A stretch of 64,000 bases of DNA from Himantopus leucocephalus (taxonomy: Eukaryota > Chordata > Aves > Charadriiformes > Recurvirostridae): assembly GCA_003993805.1 (NCBI GenBank), contig RSEF01000002.1, forward strand, positions 71,943,878 to 72,007,877, written 5' to 3'. The notes under the pieces were generated by a model. That model searched no databases and had not been told where the DNA came from. It worked only from the letters and a program-made list of their open reading frames with translations. The translations under genes were made by a program, and so were the position numbers. Positions 43,601 through 55,190 of this stretch are shown piece after piece. Each line of letters begins with the position of its first letter. Within the stretch, counting starts at the first letter, position 1.

Positions 43601-46221
43601 ATAAACCAAATACCATTAATTTACATCCTTCAGCAAAAAAAATCAAATCGTCATTTTGTGTTTAAAAAATTGCATGTATTATGGTGTGAATCTCCAAAAT
43701 GCAATTTTTGTCTTTCTGCCCTTTACTATATAGAGCTCAGAGATGTGATTAAGTTAGGACGATTATCACCTATCACTTTAAACTGTGCAGGCCTAAAGCT
43801 CATGCCAGTTGCACAATAACATGACTAACTTTTCTCATTCACCACTAAGTTAGGATACCTTGCAGTTGAAGCGGGCTGAGAAAATAAATGTAGATAATTC
43901 GTGCAGCTCAGCTGATGCTTAACACTTGTATCTGAGATACAGCAGCCTAACTTGTGAGCATGTGTTTTGTGTAATCCTTTGCCCAGTATCTGTTAGTAGT
44001 ATCCTCCCCTCTCTTGATCTATTGAAGACATCAGTGCATGACAGTTCTCTAGCGCTAGCTATGTTTCACACCGCAGGCTTGGCTGAATTGGTGGCTGCCA
44101 CCATGCACCTGTCTCATACTTGTGTGTTTGAAGGATCATAGTGCAAGGGAACTGCTAGTAAATTGATGTCTGACCTCTGTGTGTCCTCTTTTTGGCTGGA
44201 CCCTACTTTCAGCATCCTGCAGGAAGCTGGAGCATTTCATGAAGAGTGATTCTGCTGCAGACTGCCCATACCCCTAGCAGGTTATTTTATTACTGCTGAG
44301 CAATGGCAGAGATAGTGATTGGCTTATTTTTGTATATGACAAATGAGTGGAATTACAAAGGTGTTGCACGCCTGGGGAGATTTAACAGAGAAGCAAGCTT
44401 CAGTAATGCAGTATCATCTTCCTTCTTCTCAGAACTGGACCTTCTCTTCTCCCTGACTTTGAGAAGCTAACTGCAGAGAGTCACTGCTTAGTCAGTGCTT
44501 ATAAGATCTGCCACTGACTATAGCATTTGTTCACTGAAGCAGTGACATAGGATGTAGCTCTTTGATACGTGAAAGACAGAAGTGAAAGGAGAAGGCCCAG
44601 GGTTTCTCTCCACTTCAGCACTGTCTACAGTGCAGTCCACTTTCATATCTGCTGGATAGGTTGAAATCTGTGTGTGGTCAAGCCTAAGTAACTGGAATAA
44701 ATTGCAAATAAAGAAAGCTTGACAGGAGTGAAACAAAGTATTTTCCCAAATGCAAAAGGCAGATAAATTTCTGTAATTCAGTAGCATATGGGGTCTTTTC
44801 CTCTTCCTTTTCATGCTTTAAAGTTTTTGGAGAAGGTGTATTCTACTGCTGACTTAGATGACATTACATTTAGTGAGGTATGCATATTTTGAAGACTAGC
44901 TGCTGATTAGAGTTTGAGGTATTTGAATACTAAAGTGTTTTATTTCCTTCTTGTGTATTAGACTGTGGTCCCAGCCTTTTACATATCTACTTGTAGAGAC
45001 TGTTAGATGTCAAGGACAATATTTAGGGTGGTGTTAGGGAGGAAGGATGCCATGGCTAGGACTGTAGACGAGCTCGGTCCTGCAGGACCAGCCATCGCAT
45101 AGAAGCAATGGTAGAAAATAAGAGTGGATGGGACATGTTAATGTGTAGCTGTTAGCATGGGGTAGCGGATGCATGCTAAGGCTAGGGATTTAATCAGTAT
45201 GTTTTCTGTATAGTTTTCTTGGTATTCTGTCTTTCTGTGAGATACAGCATTCCACAGATTGCCCTTTCTATTTTACTGGCTCAGTGAAACTACCTGGCTC
45301 TTGTCTCTATGTCAAGTGGTCAGGGTAGATAGATTTAACTCTGTGATCTTAGTGAAGGTGGTGCAAGGCTGAAATGGATTGGTAATGCTTAGCACTTACA
45401 TAGCACATTTCCCTTTCAATGTCTTTTCCAACCATAGATTAGTTAATTCTCAGAATGTTACTACAAGTTAGACACTAAAATGCTCATTCCCTTGTACGAG
45501 AAGTGGGGGAATTATGTGCACAGGTTTAGTGATTTGCCTGTGCCCAGGGAAGGAGTGAGTTCCTGAGCAACGTAGCATAGATTATTTCCAGTCTGCAAAG
45601 AACGTTTTGACAAAGAAATTTGAGGACTGTGTGTGCAGCAGTGTATGGAGTGCACTGTCTGCTAGAACTTGATTTAGAATATTTACTCTTCACATACTGA
45701 GGCATTCCAAAGTTTACACAATTTATTGACTCTTCTGGTACATCACATGAAATAACCCTGTTTCACTTTTTACTTTACTTTACTTTTTACTATTATTTCT
45801 CTCTGTTCTGTCAGTTTTGAATTGTAGCATCTCTAACACACATGAATCTCTGCTGACTGGACTGTATAATCTCTCATTTAAGTTACCTCTGGAACACTGA
45901 CTGCCGTCATGGGAACAAGATTTTACAACTCTGGAAAATTCATGCCTGCAGGGCTAATTGCCGGTGTCAGGTACAACACAATATACTTCTTTTTTTAACC
46001 TCCTATGTGTAATTTCTTATTTGATTAATTAAACTGAGAAGGAGTGAATCATATTTTGCGTATCATTTTTGTTTCTATGCACTGGTTACATGGGAAATAT
46101 TTGAAAATGAATTGACAAATTATTCTTATTGTTGTTTAATTCTATGTTTTTCCTCATACACAGTTTGCTAATGGTTGGAAGATTAGCACTGAAGATGATG
46201 GAAAAGCCCCACGATAAGTAA
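40550..46221 (+). CDS. TMEM14C: TMEM14C, transmembrane protein 14C
   Basis: Small inner-mitochondrial-membrane protein needed in erythroid heme synthesis, where it helps protoporphyrinogen IX reach the matrix. Four coding exons (40550-40625, 43003-43104, 45883-45970, 46164-46221) join into 107 codons plus TAA; human TMEM14C is 112. Key matches: [18 protein letters not shown] (residues 5-22), [47 protein letters not shown] and the C-terminus MEKPHDK. Hydrophobic stretches near 6-24, 31-48, 57-70 and 81-97 fit the four-helix TMEM14 fold. No cleavable presequence is seen, as in the family. The start is the ATG three residues before WLGFGY; an in-frame ATG at 40511 lies in intron 1. The sequence is closer to TMEM14C than to TMEM14A; a single copy is present. 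Confidence 0.96.
40626..43002 (+). other. TMEM14C intron 2
   Basis: 2.4 kb, AT-rich, no recognised repeat or gene. Confidence 0.6.
43003..43104 (+). CDS. TMEM14C: TMEM14C coding exon 2
   Basis: 102 nt, acceptor CATTCAG|GT, donor CCCTGA|GTAAGT. Encodes [20 protein letters not shown] and [13 protein letters not shown]. Confidence 0.95.
43105..45882 (+). other. TMEM14C intron 3
   Basis: 2.8 kb. Contains a MIR-like SINE remnant at about 45383-45570; otherwise nothing recognised. Confidence 0.6.
45383..45570 (-). mobile_element. MIR-like (CORE-SINE) remnant, antisense
   Basis: Pattern of an antisense MIR: agcacttacatagcac, then attagttaattctcagaa, then agtgatttgcctgtgccc resembling the sodium-like spacing of the consensus 'tgacttgcccaaggtcac'. 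Highly diverged, as expected for an ancient amniote SINE. Confidence 0.45.
45883..45970 (+). CDS. TMEM14C: TMEM14C coding exon 3
   Basis: 88 nt, acceptor CATTTAAG|TT, donor GTGTCAG|GTACAA. Encodes [20 protein letters not shown] and PAGLIAGV. Confidence 0.95.
46164..46221 (+). CDS. TMEM14C: TMEM14C terminal coding exon
   Basis: 58 nt including TAA at 46219-46221, acceptor ATACACAG|T. Encodes [18 protein letters not shown]. Confidence 0.95.
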
Positions 46222-46922
46222 CTGTTCATTTTACAGTTTAATATCTGGATAAGGAAACCTGATAATGAAGTTGCGTGAATGCAGAAGCAAGAAGATGGAA
46301 CAATTTTCTATATCAAGACAATTTTTTTCCCGTTTTTATATGAAGGGGGGAGTAGAATGATGAGACAGATAGTTTACATACAAGGTGCCATTTGTTTCAG
46401 TGATCTGGAAGAGATGATATTGTGTAGTGAGAAATGGGTCCATCTCATACCTTTCATACTGAGTGTTACAGTATGCTTTACCTGTTACGCTCTGAGTTGA
46501 TACACCATGTCTGTATGACACCAAACAAATCTTACCTTTTTATTGTGAAATGATGCTAGAATGTTGCTTTTCTACAAGTAAAATCTATTGCAAACCTTTA
46601 TTTGTCATGTTTTTGTATCTTTTCTGTGTGTGGGGGGGTAGGGAAGTTTTTTGGGTTGGTTGGTTTTTTTTTTTACCTTCTTGTTTTGTTCTCAGTGGAA
46701 GTCTTTACAGTGAGCTGTTACCCAAGTGCTGTCTTTCGATGATATTTAAAAACCATTTTTTAAATGGAGGAGCAGAAGCTTAAATTAGGGGCCTTCATTA
46801 ACACTGCATTAAAACAGTTGTTGTAAAGGAACTTACTCTGTGGATTAATTAAGTTAGATCTGTGGTAGGCTAAATGAACAATTGAATGTGATCTGTCCAA
46901 AGGACTATGTAACTAGAATAAA
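46222..46922 (+). other. TMEM14C: TMEM14C 3' UTR
   Basis: Sequence from the stop codon to the first canonical AATAAA downstream, AT-rich with T- and G-runs around 46630-46675. Confidence 0.55.
46917..46922 (+). terminator. Candidate poly(A) signal of TMEM14C
   Basis: AATAAA in context ctagaataaaatag, about 0.7 kb after the stop codon. Confidence 0.6.
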
Positions 46923-49067
46923 ATAGTTTAACACGATGTAATTCTGATCTTACAGGCTTATTTGACAATATAATGTATCAGCATTTTATTTTTATCACTT
47001 AGGGAAGTGGCTGTGCCTCTTCAAATCTGGCTTTACTAGGAAACCTTGGATTCAGGAGAGTTTCTGGTTCTGCTGCGGTGCCTGAGGACTGAAGTGTGGA
47101 AGGGGCGTCAGTGGCATCTGGTGCTTTTATTAACACTCCAATCTTGATTGCTTCTCCTGCACTCAGTCTCTGGGCTCTGTTAGCATTAGCGCAGGCACAG
47201 CTAACAGAGGCTTAACACTGTGATGGGAGGGAGAGGCAGGAAATGTGTGAAAGAATTTCATCAACTTAGGCTTTAGTGATGTATGATTATGGATACACTA
47301 GAATTCTTACAGTGTGTAACTTGTATTTTAAAGTGATATTTTATGTAGTGACTATTTAAATTTTTGCTTTGGAGCCTCTGTACCATTGATTATATCAAAA
47401 CTTTGTCAACTGCATAACATAATTATGGCAAAGCAGGTTTAAATTAGCTTAGATCTTATGTACAGTACTTCCCATTTTGTAGTGCTTAGAGGAATTTCTA
47501 ACAATTCTCTCAAACTGCATAATGCAAATACTGAACTACATAATTGCTCCATTTCATTGGTCACTTCAAAGCTTGTGTTTCCTGTTCTGAAAATGGCATT
47601 TAACAGTATTGAGCCAGAGTGACATTTCCATTGTCGTGGATCAATGGAAACACAGATGGTAGAAGACTGAAAGTTGTTGTAGTAGAAAGTAGTAATTACA
47701 AGCAGATCCATAGATGTTGGGCCAATTGTGCTGTGTGTTACTAATCCTCTTAGCAAAAGTTATAAAATTAATTCCAGGTTTTTGAACGTATTTCATATTG
47801 TAACCTCTCTTGTTTCCAGGCACTTAATCTGTAAATAACCTGATCTATACAGGATGGATCTGCAGGGAGCAGCACTAAAAACATGTAAAACCATGTCTGA
47901 AACTCTAGTCTCAGTTAAATCATAGTCTCTTTTGACCACGCTGTAAACAAAACCCAATAGAGAGTTTGTAATTACCTTTATATATTTTAAATCATCCTGT
48001 GTAATTGAATAGAAAATTCCATCCCTGCTCTAGAATTTTCTAGAGCCATTCAAGAATTAAAGACATTAATAGCCTTTGTCCAGACTGCCTGTGCTTTTAG
48101 TCTGATTGTTAGATAATCCTACAACTTTTCTTTCCTATTTTTATTGTGTAGGTTTTGGTGGTTTTTTTTTTCCACTGAGGGTGGTCTCTATGTAAATTGA
48201 GATTATTACTTTTGCATTGAATTTACTGTGGCCATGCCATGGCTTCAGTGAAACTTCATGCTGTGAGTCAGCTTGTGTGTGGATGTAATGTTTGGAAAGA
48301 GGAAATTTTAGGAAATGAACTGTTAAAATAATTCTTAAATTAAGGCTACTCTGTTCAAAGCACACTCTGAAAATAAAAATATTGGTTTAATATTACTTAC
48401 AGTCTTAGCTGTCAGCATGAGCTGAAAGGAGTACTGATTTTTTTTAATGAGGCACAGGAAACTAGTTTTACAATACGCAGACTGGGTCACCATGATTCAA
48501 CAGCTCAGAGTTCAATCATGCCTCCAGAACTCAAATGCATTATAGTAAGGACAGAAGAAGAGACTTTGGGTTATCAAATCCTCATTTCCCAGAGTGAAGA
48601 CCCAGGCCCTCTATTCCATGTGTTGCTGTCACGTCTACAGTACCCAGTGGCAGCTGGGTGGCAATAGGAAATGCGGAGTATTTCACCCCTCTCTTGATGG
48701 GCTCACTCGAGACTAAAGGAGGAAACTTCCTATTCACTTCAGTAGATAAATGATCTCTTGAAAGTAGGAGCTTGCCCTAGGCTTTGTAAGGGCGATATAT
48801 AAGTGTACCTGTCTTTGTAATAGCAGTTGCTTGCCATAAGTCCTGGAAACCGGTAGATTTTGGGCTCCCTTCAGTTCCCGCTCTGTATGGGTTCAATCTC
48901 CCTTCCCAACAGAGGGCTCTGGGCCTTAGGCCATGGGATATCCCACAAGAGGAATATTGCCTGGGGAAGCCACATCACAACAGAAAGTGCAAAGTTCCTG
49001 GGACCTGTGGGAACAGGAGGGAGCAACTCTTTTTTTTTTTTTCTTTTTTTTTTTCTCCTTTTTTTTT

Positions 49068-49105
49068 TCAGTCGTCTTTTAAAGCNTTCAGTCTTCTTTT
49101 AAAGC
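49068..49105. repeat. Short tandem duplication around a single N
   Basis: TTCAGTCGTCTTTTAAAGC, N at 49086, then TTCAGTCTTCTTTTAAAGC. Eighteen of 19 bases match. Follows a T-rich tract (49030-49068). Confidence 0.9.
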
Positions 49106-49334
49106 TAAATAGTAACTGGCAAAAATACAGAAATACCCTGAAGCTGAGAAATGGAACCCAGGTTCTTCTCTGCCCAGGTGGAAAATCTATGGGACAACCT
49201 AAATTTCACCAATGCTATATGTTTACTTCTGGTCCTTTCCTATTCAGGATCTTAGCTGTGGTGTCCCAGTTGCTTGCACTGGGGCAGCACGAGGCATGTA
49301 CAGGCTGGGAATGTTGCAAACCACCAGTTAGTGG

Positions 49335-50408
49335 AGATGTGAGCGAAGATTTGGTGGAAGAGTCCAAATCAAAAGCAGATGAAGTTGCTAAGCCACTGTC
49401 CATCAAATTTCAGAAGTCGTGGCAGTCTGGTGAGGTTCCTGCCAACTGGAAAATGGGAAACATAACCCTATTTTCAAAAAGGNNNNNNNNNNNNNNNNNN
49501 NNNNNNNNNNNNNNNNNNNNNNNNNNNNNNNNNNNNNNNNNNNNNNNNNNNNNNNNNNNNNNNNNNNNNNNNNNNNNNNNNNNNNNNNNNNNNNNNNNNN
49601 NNNNNNNNNNNNNNNNNNNNNNNNNNNNNNNNNNNNNNNNNNNNNNNNNNNNNNNNNNNNNNNNNNNNNNNNNNNNNNNNNNNNNNNNNNNNNNNNNNNN
49701 NNNNNNNNNNNNNNNNNNNNNNNNNNNNNNNNNNNNNNNNNNNNNNNNNNNNNNNNNNNNNNNNNNNNNNNNNNNNNNNNNNNNNNNNNNNNNNNNNNNN
49801 NNNNNNNNNNNNNNNNNNNNNNNNNNNNNNNNNNNNNNNNNNNNNNNNNNNNNNNNNNNNNNNNNNNNNNNNNNNNNNNNNNNNNNNNNNNNNNNNNNNN
49901 NNNNNNNNNNNNNNNNNNNNNNNNNNNNNNNNNNNNNNNNNNNNNNNNNNNNNNNNNNNNNNNNNNNNNNNNNNNNNNNNNNNNNNNNNNNNNNNNNNNN
50001 NNNNNNNNNNNNNNNNNNNNNNNNNNNNNNNNNNNNNNNNNNNNNNNNNNNNNNNNNNNNNNNNNNNNNNNNNNNNNNNNNNNNNNNNNNNNNNNNNNNN
50101 NNNNNNNNNNNNNNNNNNNNNNNNNNNNNNCCTGTAGTGACAGGGCAAGGGGCAATGGTTTTAAACTGAAAGATAGCAGGTTTAGACTGGACATAAATTT
50201 TTTACGATGAGGGTGATGAGGCACTGGAACAGGTTGCCGGAGAAGTTGTAGATGCCCCATCATTGGAAGTGTTCAAGGTCAGGTTGGATGGGGCTTTGAG
50301 CAACCTGATCTGGTGAAAGATGTCCTGAAACCTCAACCTTGTAGCAGGACGATTGGACTAGATGACGTCTAAAGGTCCCTTCAAACCCAAACCGTTCTAT
50401 GATTCTAA
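49335..50408 (+). mobile_element. CR1 LINE, sense, with a 648-N gap inside
   Basis: The left part encodes KFQKSWQSGEVPANWKMGNI, a CR1 ORF2 reverse-transcriptase block, directly before the gap. After the gap the sequence is the CR1 ORF2/3' UTR end, finishing with ggtcccttcaaacccaaacc and the terminal octamer-like repeat ttctatgattcta. Both halves are in the same orientation and order, so the gap most likely hides the middle of one element. The 5' limit is approximate. Confidence 0.85.
49483..50130. other. Assembly gap, 648 N
   Basis: 648 consecutive N inside the CR1 element. Open frames reported across it are artefacts. Confidence 0.98.
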
Positions 50409-51171
50409 GATGGGAGATAAAAAACACTCCTATGCAAAAAGCAGCCCCCGAGGAGCCCAATGAGGCAGGGGAGTGTTTTGCAGAGGTAGCAAGGGGCTGA
50501 TGGCTCTCTCAAGGCTGGGGCTGGCTGTGTCACATCCTCCAGGCTGGCGGGTATGGCTGCTGAGCGAGACTCACCCCGTGACAGAACGGCAAGTGGACCT
50601 GAGCGACTGCAAGCGTGCGGCGCCTTTTTGCGGTGTAGCTTCCTGCCCTGCTTGCAGGCCAGTCGCTGCCGTCTCCGCTTGTTGGTTTGAAGTGTTTCTC
50701 CAGCTTTCCACATAGGGAGCAAAAATTCAAAAGATTTCATAAAAAAGGAAGGGAGGGAGGCAAAGGAGCAAGGGATAAATCTCAGCCTGGCTGGCCTGTT
50801 CAGCCCTGCGGGGGAGACCTGCCCTGAAAAAGGAACGAGGTAATGTAACCAGCTAAACCCAACCAACTAAAGTAATGAAATTCTATGTTCAGGCTGAAAC
50901 TTTGCTTTCTAAATGTTTGCCAGGGTGCTTGGGGGAAGAGAGATGCTGGAGCTGCAGCTGCCTGGCTCTCAGAGGAAGACACTGATCTAAGCATTTTCTG
51001 TCTTCAGTGCAGTTTGTATTTTCCCTAACATGACCATATTACATATACAAGGATATGTACTATATTCTAAGGAAATTTATCTCTGAGGAGACTTAAAAAA
51101 GCATTTACTTAACAAATAATGTCTGTTTCTCAAGTAAATCTCTGATGTAAGGCAAGGAACCACACATATTT

Positions 51172-51333
51172 AAACTTGGAAGTTGTTTTTCTATGTATGA
51201 TTAACAGATTTCTAATGTATATGGTGTTGTTTCTCCTGCCTATCTGCAACCTNAAACTTGGAAGTTGTTTTTCTATGTATGATTAACAGATTTCTAATGT
51301 ATATGGTGTTGTTTCTCCTGCTAGCTGCAACCT
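51172..51333. repeat. 80-bp tandem duplication around a single N
   Basis: 51172-51252 and 51254-51333 are nearly identical (they differ only at gcctatctgc versus gctagctgc) with N at 51253 between them. This looks like two overlapping contig ends that were not merged. Confidence 0.93.
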
Positions 51334-52119
51334 GCTTCATAAATTATAAGGGAAATTTCAGTGCTGTCTATTGAACTGTGACAGAGACAAAGGAAATTTT
51401 AGAGGGCAAATAAAGGATGCTCTTGAAAAACAGGGATGTTAATTGGTACTCTGCTCTGTATTGATCTCACTCTTCTGCTTCTGAATTTGACTGAGGTTCC
51501 GCAACCCCAACCCAGGCAGATTGCCATTAAAGAGTTTTTGTCTGCATTAACCCAGCAGTATTAAACCCTCTGTGGTCCTGATATCCACCTTCCTTTTCTT
51601 TTCCTTTTTCCACTGGAGATGCCCTTTTAACAGACTTTCTGTCACCCCATACCCTGCCCTAAAATCACAGAAACTTGCCCATCCAACTGGTGTATTAAAA
51701 ATTGTCCAGCAGTCCCTGAAAAAACCACCCATATGGCTTGCAAAGCATCTCTTAGTCTTTTTGCACTTTTATGCTTCGTTCTGCGGAATTGCTGATAGTG
51801 GTGTAGCTTCAAGTTTCTCCACATTAATTGCAATGATATTTTTCAGTCTTTTCCTGCCAACCAAGCTGCTGGCTTTCGATCAGAAATCACATGTGTGCTA
51901 GAAAGAAGCAGCGGATTGCTGTCAGCTGCCTCCCGTCTGTTTTGCCGTGGAGGGAAGGGTGAAGTGCACAACATGGGGCTTCTGCAAGTGGGGAAAGAAA
52001 AGGTATAACATACACAAGGTATATAAAAGTAAGTGGTAAATAGGGGCTTAAAACCGTAATAATCAAACCCAGGGGTCCCTGTTTATACAATATTGGACTT
52101 GAATTGAGTAGACATTGTT

Positions 52120-52285
52120 TCTATCCCTGGACTCACTGCTGAGCAGAGACTGACTGTGGATTCCCCACCTACGTGTGCCTCAGTGTCCCTGTATGTGAAT
52201 TGAAGATAAAGATGCCAGACTCCTTTATAAAGTGCTTTGGGACCTGCTGATGAAAAGCAGTCGGCATTATGTGAACATGAAACGC
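52120..52285 (+). mobile_element. MIR-like SINE remnant, sense
   Basis: tgtgcctcagtgtccctgta, then tttataaagtgctttgggac, then ctgatgaaaagcag match the order of the amniote MIR 3' half (gcctcagtttccc, aaagtgctttgagat, gatgaaaagcgc). Confidence 0.5.
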
Positions 52286-55095
52286 CTTGTTTGTCGTGAT
52301 GTGACATCTTATACAGTCAGCCCTGTGGGCACACTAAAAATTATTTCTGCGGAGTGAAAAGGCACTAACATATATGTAATAAATAGGTGAAGAACCACTC
52401 AGAGATAAGTAAAGAAGAACACAGCTCTCACTAGCTTGGCTGAAAAGAGGCATCACACGCAGCCTGTTGGAGCACAGCCTGCACACCAGATGAATCACGG
52501 ATACAGGGATGTGCAGAGGGGCCATTCAACAGGGATGGCCAAGCCTTTCTGCAGATGGAGAAAGACCCATGCTGAGGGTTGTCATGTTTCTCCCTAGGAG
52601 ATTCTTGGTACAAAGATGCCCACGTGTGCGATATAATGCCTCCTCGGTAGCCCCCAGGTTTCTGGAAAGCCGTGTTGTGTGTGTGTTGTACAGATGGTGT
52701 TTGTGTGCTGAGTACACACAGTGCTGCCAGCAAGCGTCGGACCTGCCCATGGATGGGAAGGGCTGTACTTATCAAGCACCCAGTGCACGTCTGGTCAGAT
52801 CCTGCACTCCAGGGGAAGCCCAAAATTTCCACCTATAGCTCCTGTGCAGAAACACCAACTAGTCTGCGAGATGACCTGGCAAGACCGTCCTGGGTAAAAG
52901 TAACCCCCCCCGCCCCAAAATGCTGTTTTGGCATGGTGCCCATGCAAAGGCAGCAGGAGACATCCAGGCACTGTATCTGTGCCTCAGCTGCGGCTCCTCT
53001 TCTCCTCCTGCACTTATTTGGTTGTTGGTGCCCTCTGTTTCAGGCTTCACGGCCAAGGGAAGGACTGATGTTAGGGTTTTGCTGCACGGCTAAACCTCTG
53101 CCAGGGGCTTTGGGAAGTTTCTGGGTTCATGGGCTTTTCCTCAGTGGGGAGGGCTGCAAGGCTGCTGCGTTGGGGCTCGTGGTTACCCGCAGGGAGATGA
53201 TGCAGCCCTTGCACAGCCTTCACGCACTGCCGCTAGCATGGTGCTGCCCAAGCCGTTCATGAAGGGGCATGAAGCCCCGTCCCCTCTTTGCCTCTCAGGA
53301 ACCCCTGCAGTTGCAAAAAGCTGGGTTTTGGTTTCAAGTGGGAAAGGAGAAGAGAGGTCCCCAGACACGAGGATATCTCCAGCTCCTTTGGTCTTCCCCA
53401 CAGGCAGGTGTTGAGGGGAGCTCGTTGCAGGTCAAAGGAAGAAGAATACTCCTGGGAGGAGAGGTTACCAAAATGCTCTGCAGTCCATCTCACTGGCAGC
53501 AAACAGTAAACTTGCCTCTTTCCGAGGGGAATTGCAGGGAGTTCAGCTTGTTTGGAAGGGAGGTTTGGCAGGACTTGTGTGATGGATAGTGTGAAAAGTT
53601 TCCGGCAAGCAATTAAAAAGAGGCAGGGGGGAGGGCTCTTTTCGCATTTTTCCATGAGTCTTTGGGTAACTGGAAGAGCTACTTGTGAAACTCTGAAGCG
53701 ACAGTGAATTCCTGGAGAGAGACAAGATGCCCCAAACACTGCATTTCTGACAAAAACTGTTCTGAGTTTTGCTCCCTGCAAACAGAAAGCGAGCAAATGC
53801 CAAACCAGTCCCCCAAGTAACTCTACAGTTCAGTGCCTGTTTTATGCCATCTCTTTTGGGGACCTCTTATAAACAGAGCTTTTTTTCAAGTTCCCTACTT
53901 TCCCTGTCCTGCTTGACATTTCTTTTGAACACCTTCATCTTCCTTTTCTAAGGCAGCAAATCCTGCTTCTCTCTTGTCTCTCCCCTTCCCTTGTGTCTTC
54001 TGCGAAGAGCGCAGGAATTTCCTCCACGTATCGATGGGGTGTTCCTGTCCAGGTAATTTCTGGTTTGTTTCAGGCAATCCAGCAGGCTTGGGTGATTAAA
54101 AGGTAATGACTGTAAGTGGTATATATCTCTTCTCCTATTGAGAAGATTTCTCTATACCAGTGTATTGGGCACGGCAAAGCTCTCCCAACCTTGAAGATTA
54201 ACTGAATGTAAAAAAATGTATCCTTTTGAACCAGGCTTTCAGAAGACAGCTGAAGGAGCACTAAACAGTTACAGGCACAGAAACTGGTAAGACCACATCT
54301 TGCCATGCAAGCTGCAATTTGATTAATGTGGCAGTTATTTGATGGGAAATTAGGAGAGAGTTTTGAGAGTCATGAGAGGAAATTAGGCCATCTTACGATT
54401 TTAAAACTCTTTAAAACTCAGTGGTACTCCTCCTCCCCCGGAGGTTTATGAGCATGCAGGCAACTTCTGTATTTAATCAAGAAAGCAAGCACAGCACAAA
54501 GGCTGAAAATGTTTTCCAGGGGCACTGGGACAGATGAGAAATCTTGGTTTCTGGAAATCTTGACCTCGGCATCTTGTTTTGCGTAGTCGGGAGTTGCAAA
54601 CCCTCAATTGTGTGTCTTGCTTTATCCAGTCTGATTTAGAGGTCTAATTTAGAAGCACTCTACAACATCAAGTGCTGAACGTGGCCTGACTGGCACCTCT
54701 GGAAGTCTCCTTGACCTCAGAGGGATCTCTCAGTAGATTGGACTGTCTGTCCAGAATGAATCTGTTTCCTCCAGCAGCGGGAAGTAGCCAATGCGTCTGA
54801 ACTATGTGGAAAAGAAGGTCCCATGGTATGAATCATCTACTTCCTCTGGTGGAAAGAGGGTGGTTCTAATCAATGCACTACAAAAAAACAGAGAAACCTC
54901 TTTCCTGCGAATGGTCAACATAAGCCAGCTGTGGGACAAGTCTAATTCAGGAGGAGTAAACTTGGAGCCAGTCAGCAGTGTTGAGGATGCCTTGGAAGCT
55001 TCTTGGTGTTAACGAAGGTTTCACTGGGATTTTACGACTTTAAAACTGTGCTTTTCTATCAGACATGGGAATGCAAAATTAATGCAGATGCAATA

Positions 55096-55190
55096 ACCAT
55101 AGCCCAGTGGAGAGGTTTTGGGCTGGAACTCAAAAGATCTGGTTTCTGTTTTGGGATGTGCTGATTGTGACATGGGAAAATACTCTGTGC
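55096..55190 (+). mobile_element. Possible MIR core remnant
   Basis: ggctggaactcaaaagatctggtttctgttttgggatgtgctgattgtgac resembles the MIR core (gactcaggagacctgggttctattcc ... ctgtgtgacc) in outline only. Confidence 0.3.

Noticed and set aside
49189..50263. Open frames of 224-326 codons across the N gap
   Set aside because: Most of their length is unknown sequence; the readable part is CR1.
52672..53262. 196-codon open frame right of TMEM14C
   Set aside because: Several overlapping frames on both strands in a GC-richer stretch, no recognised domain, no exon structure.
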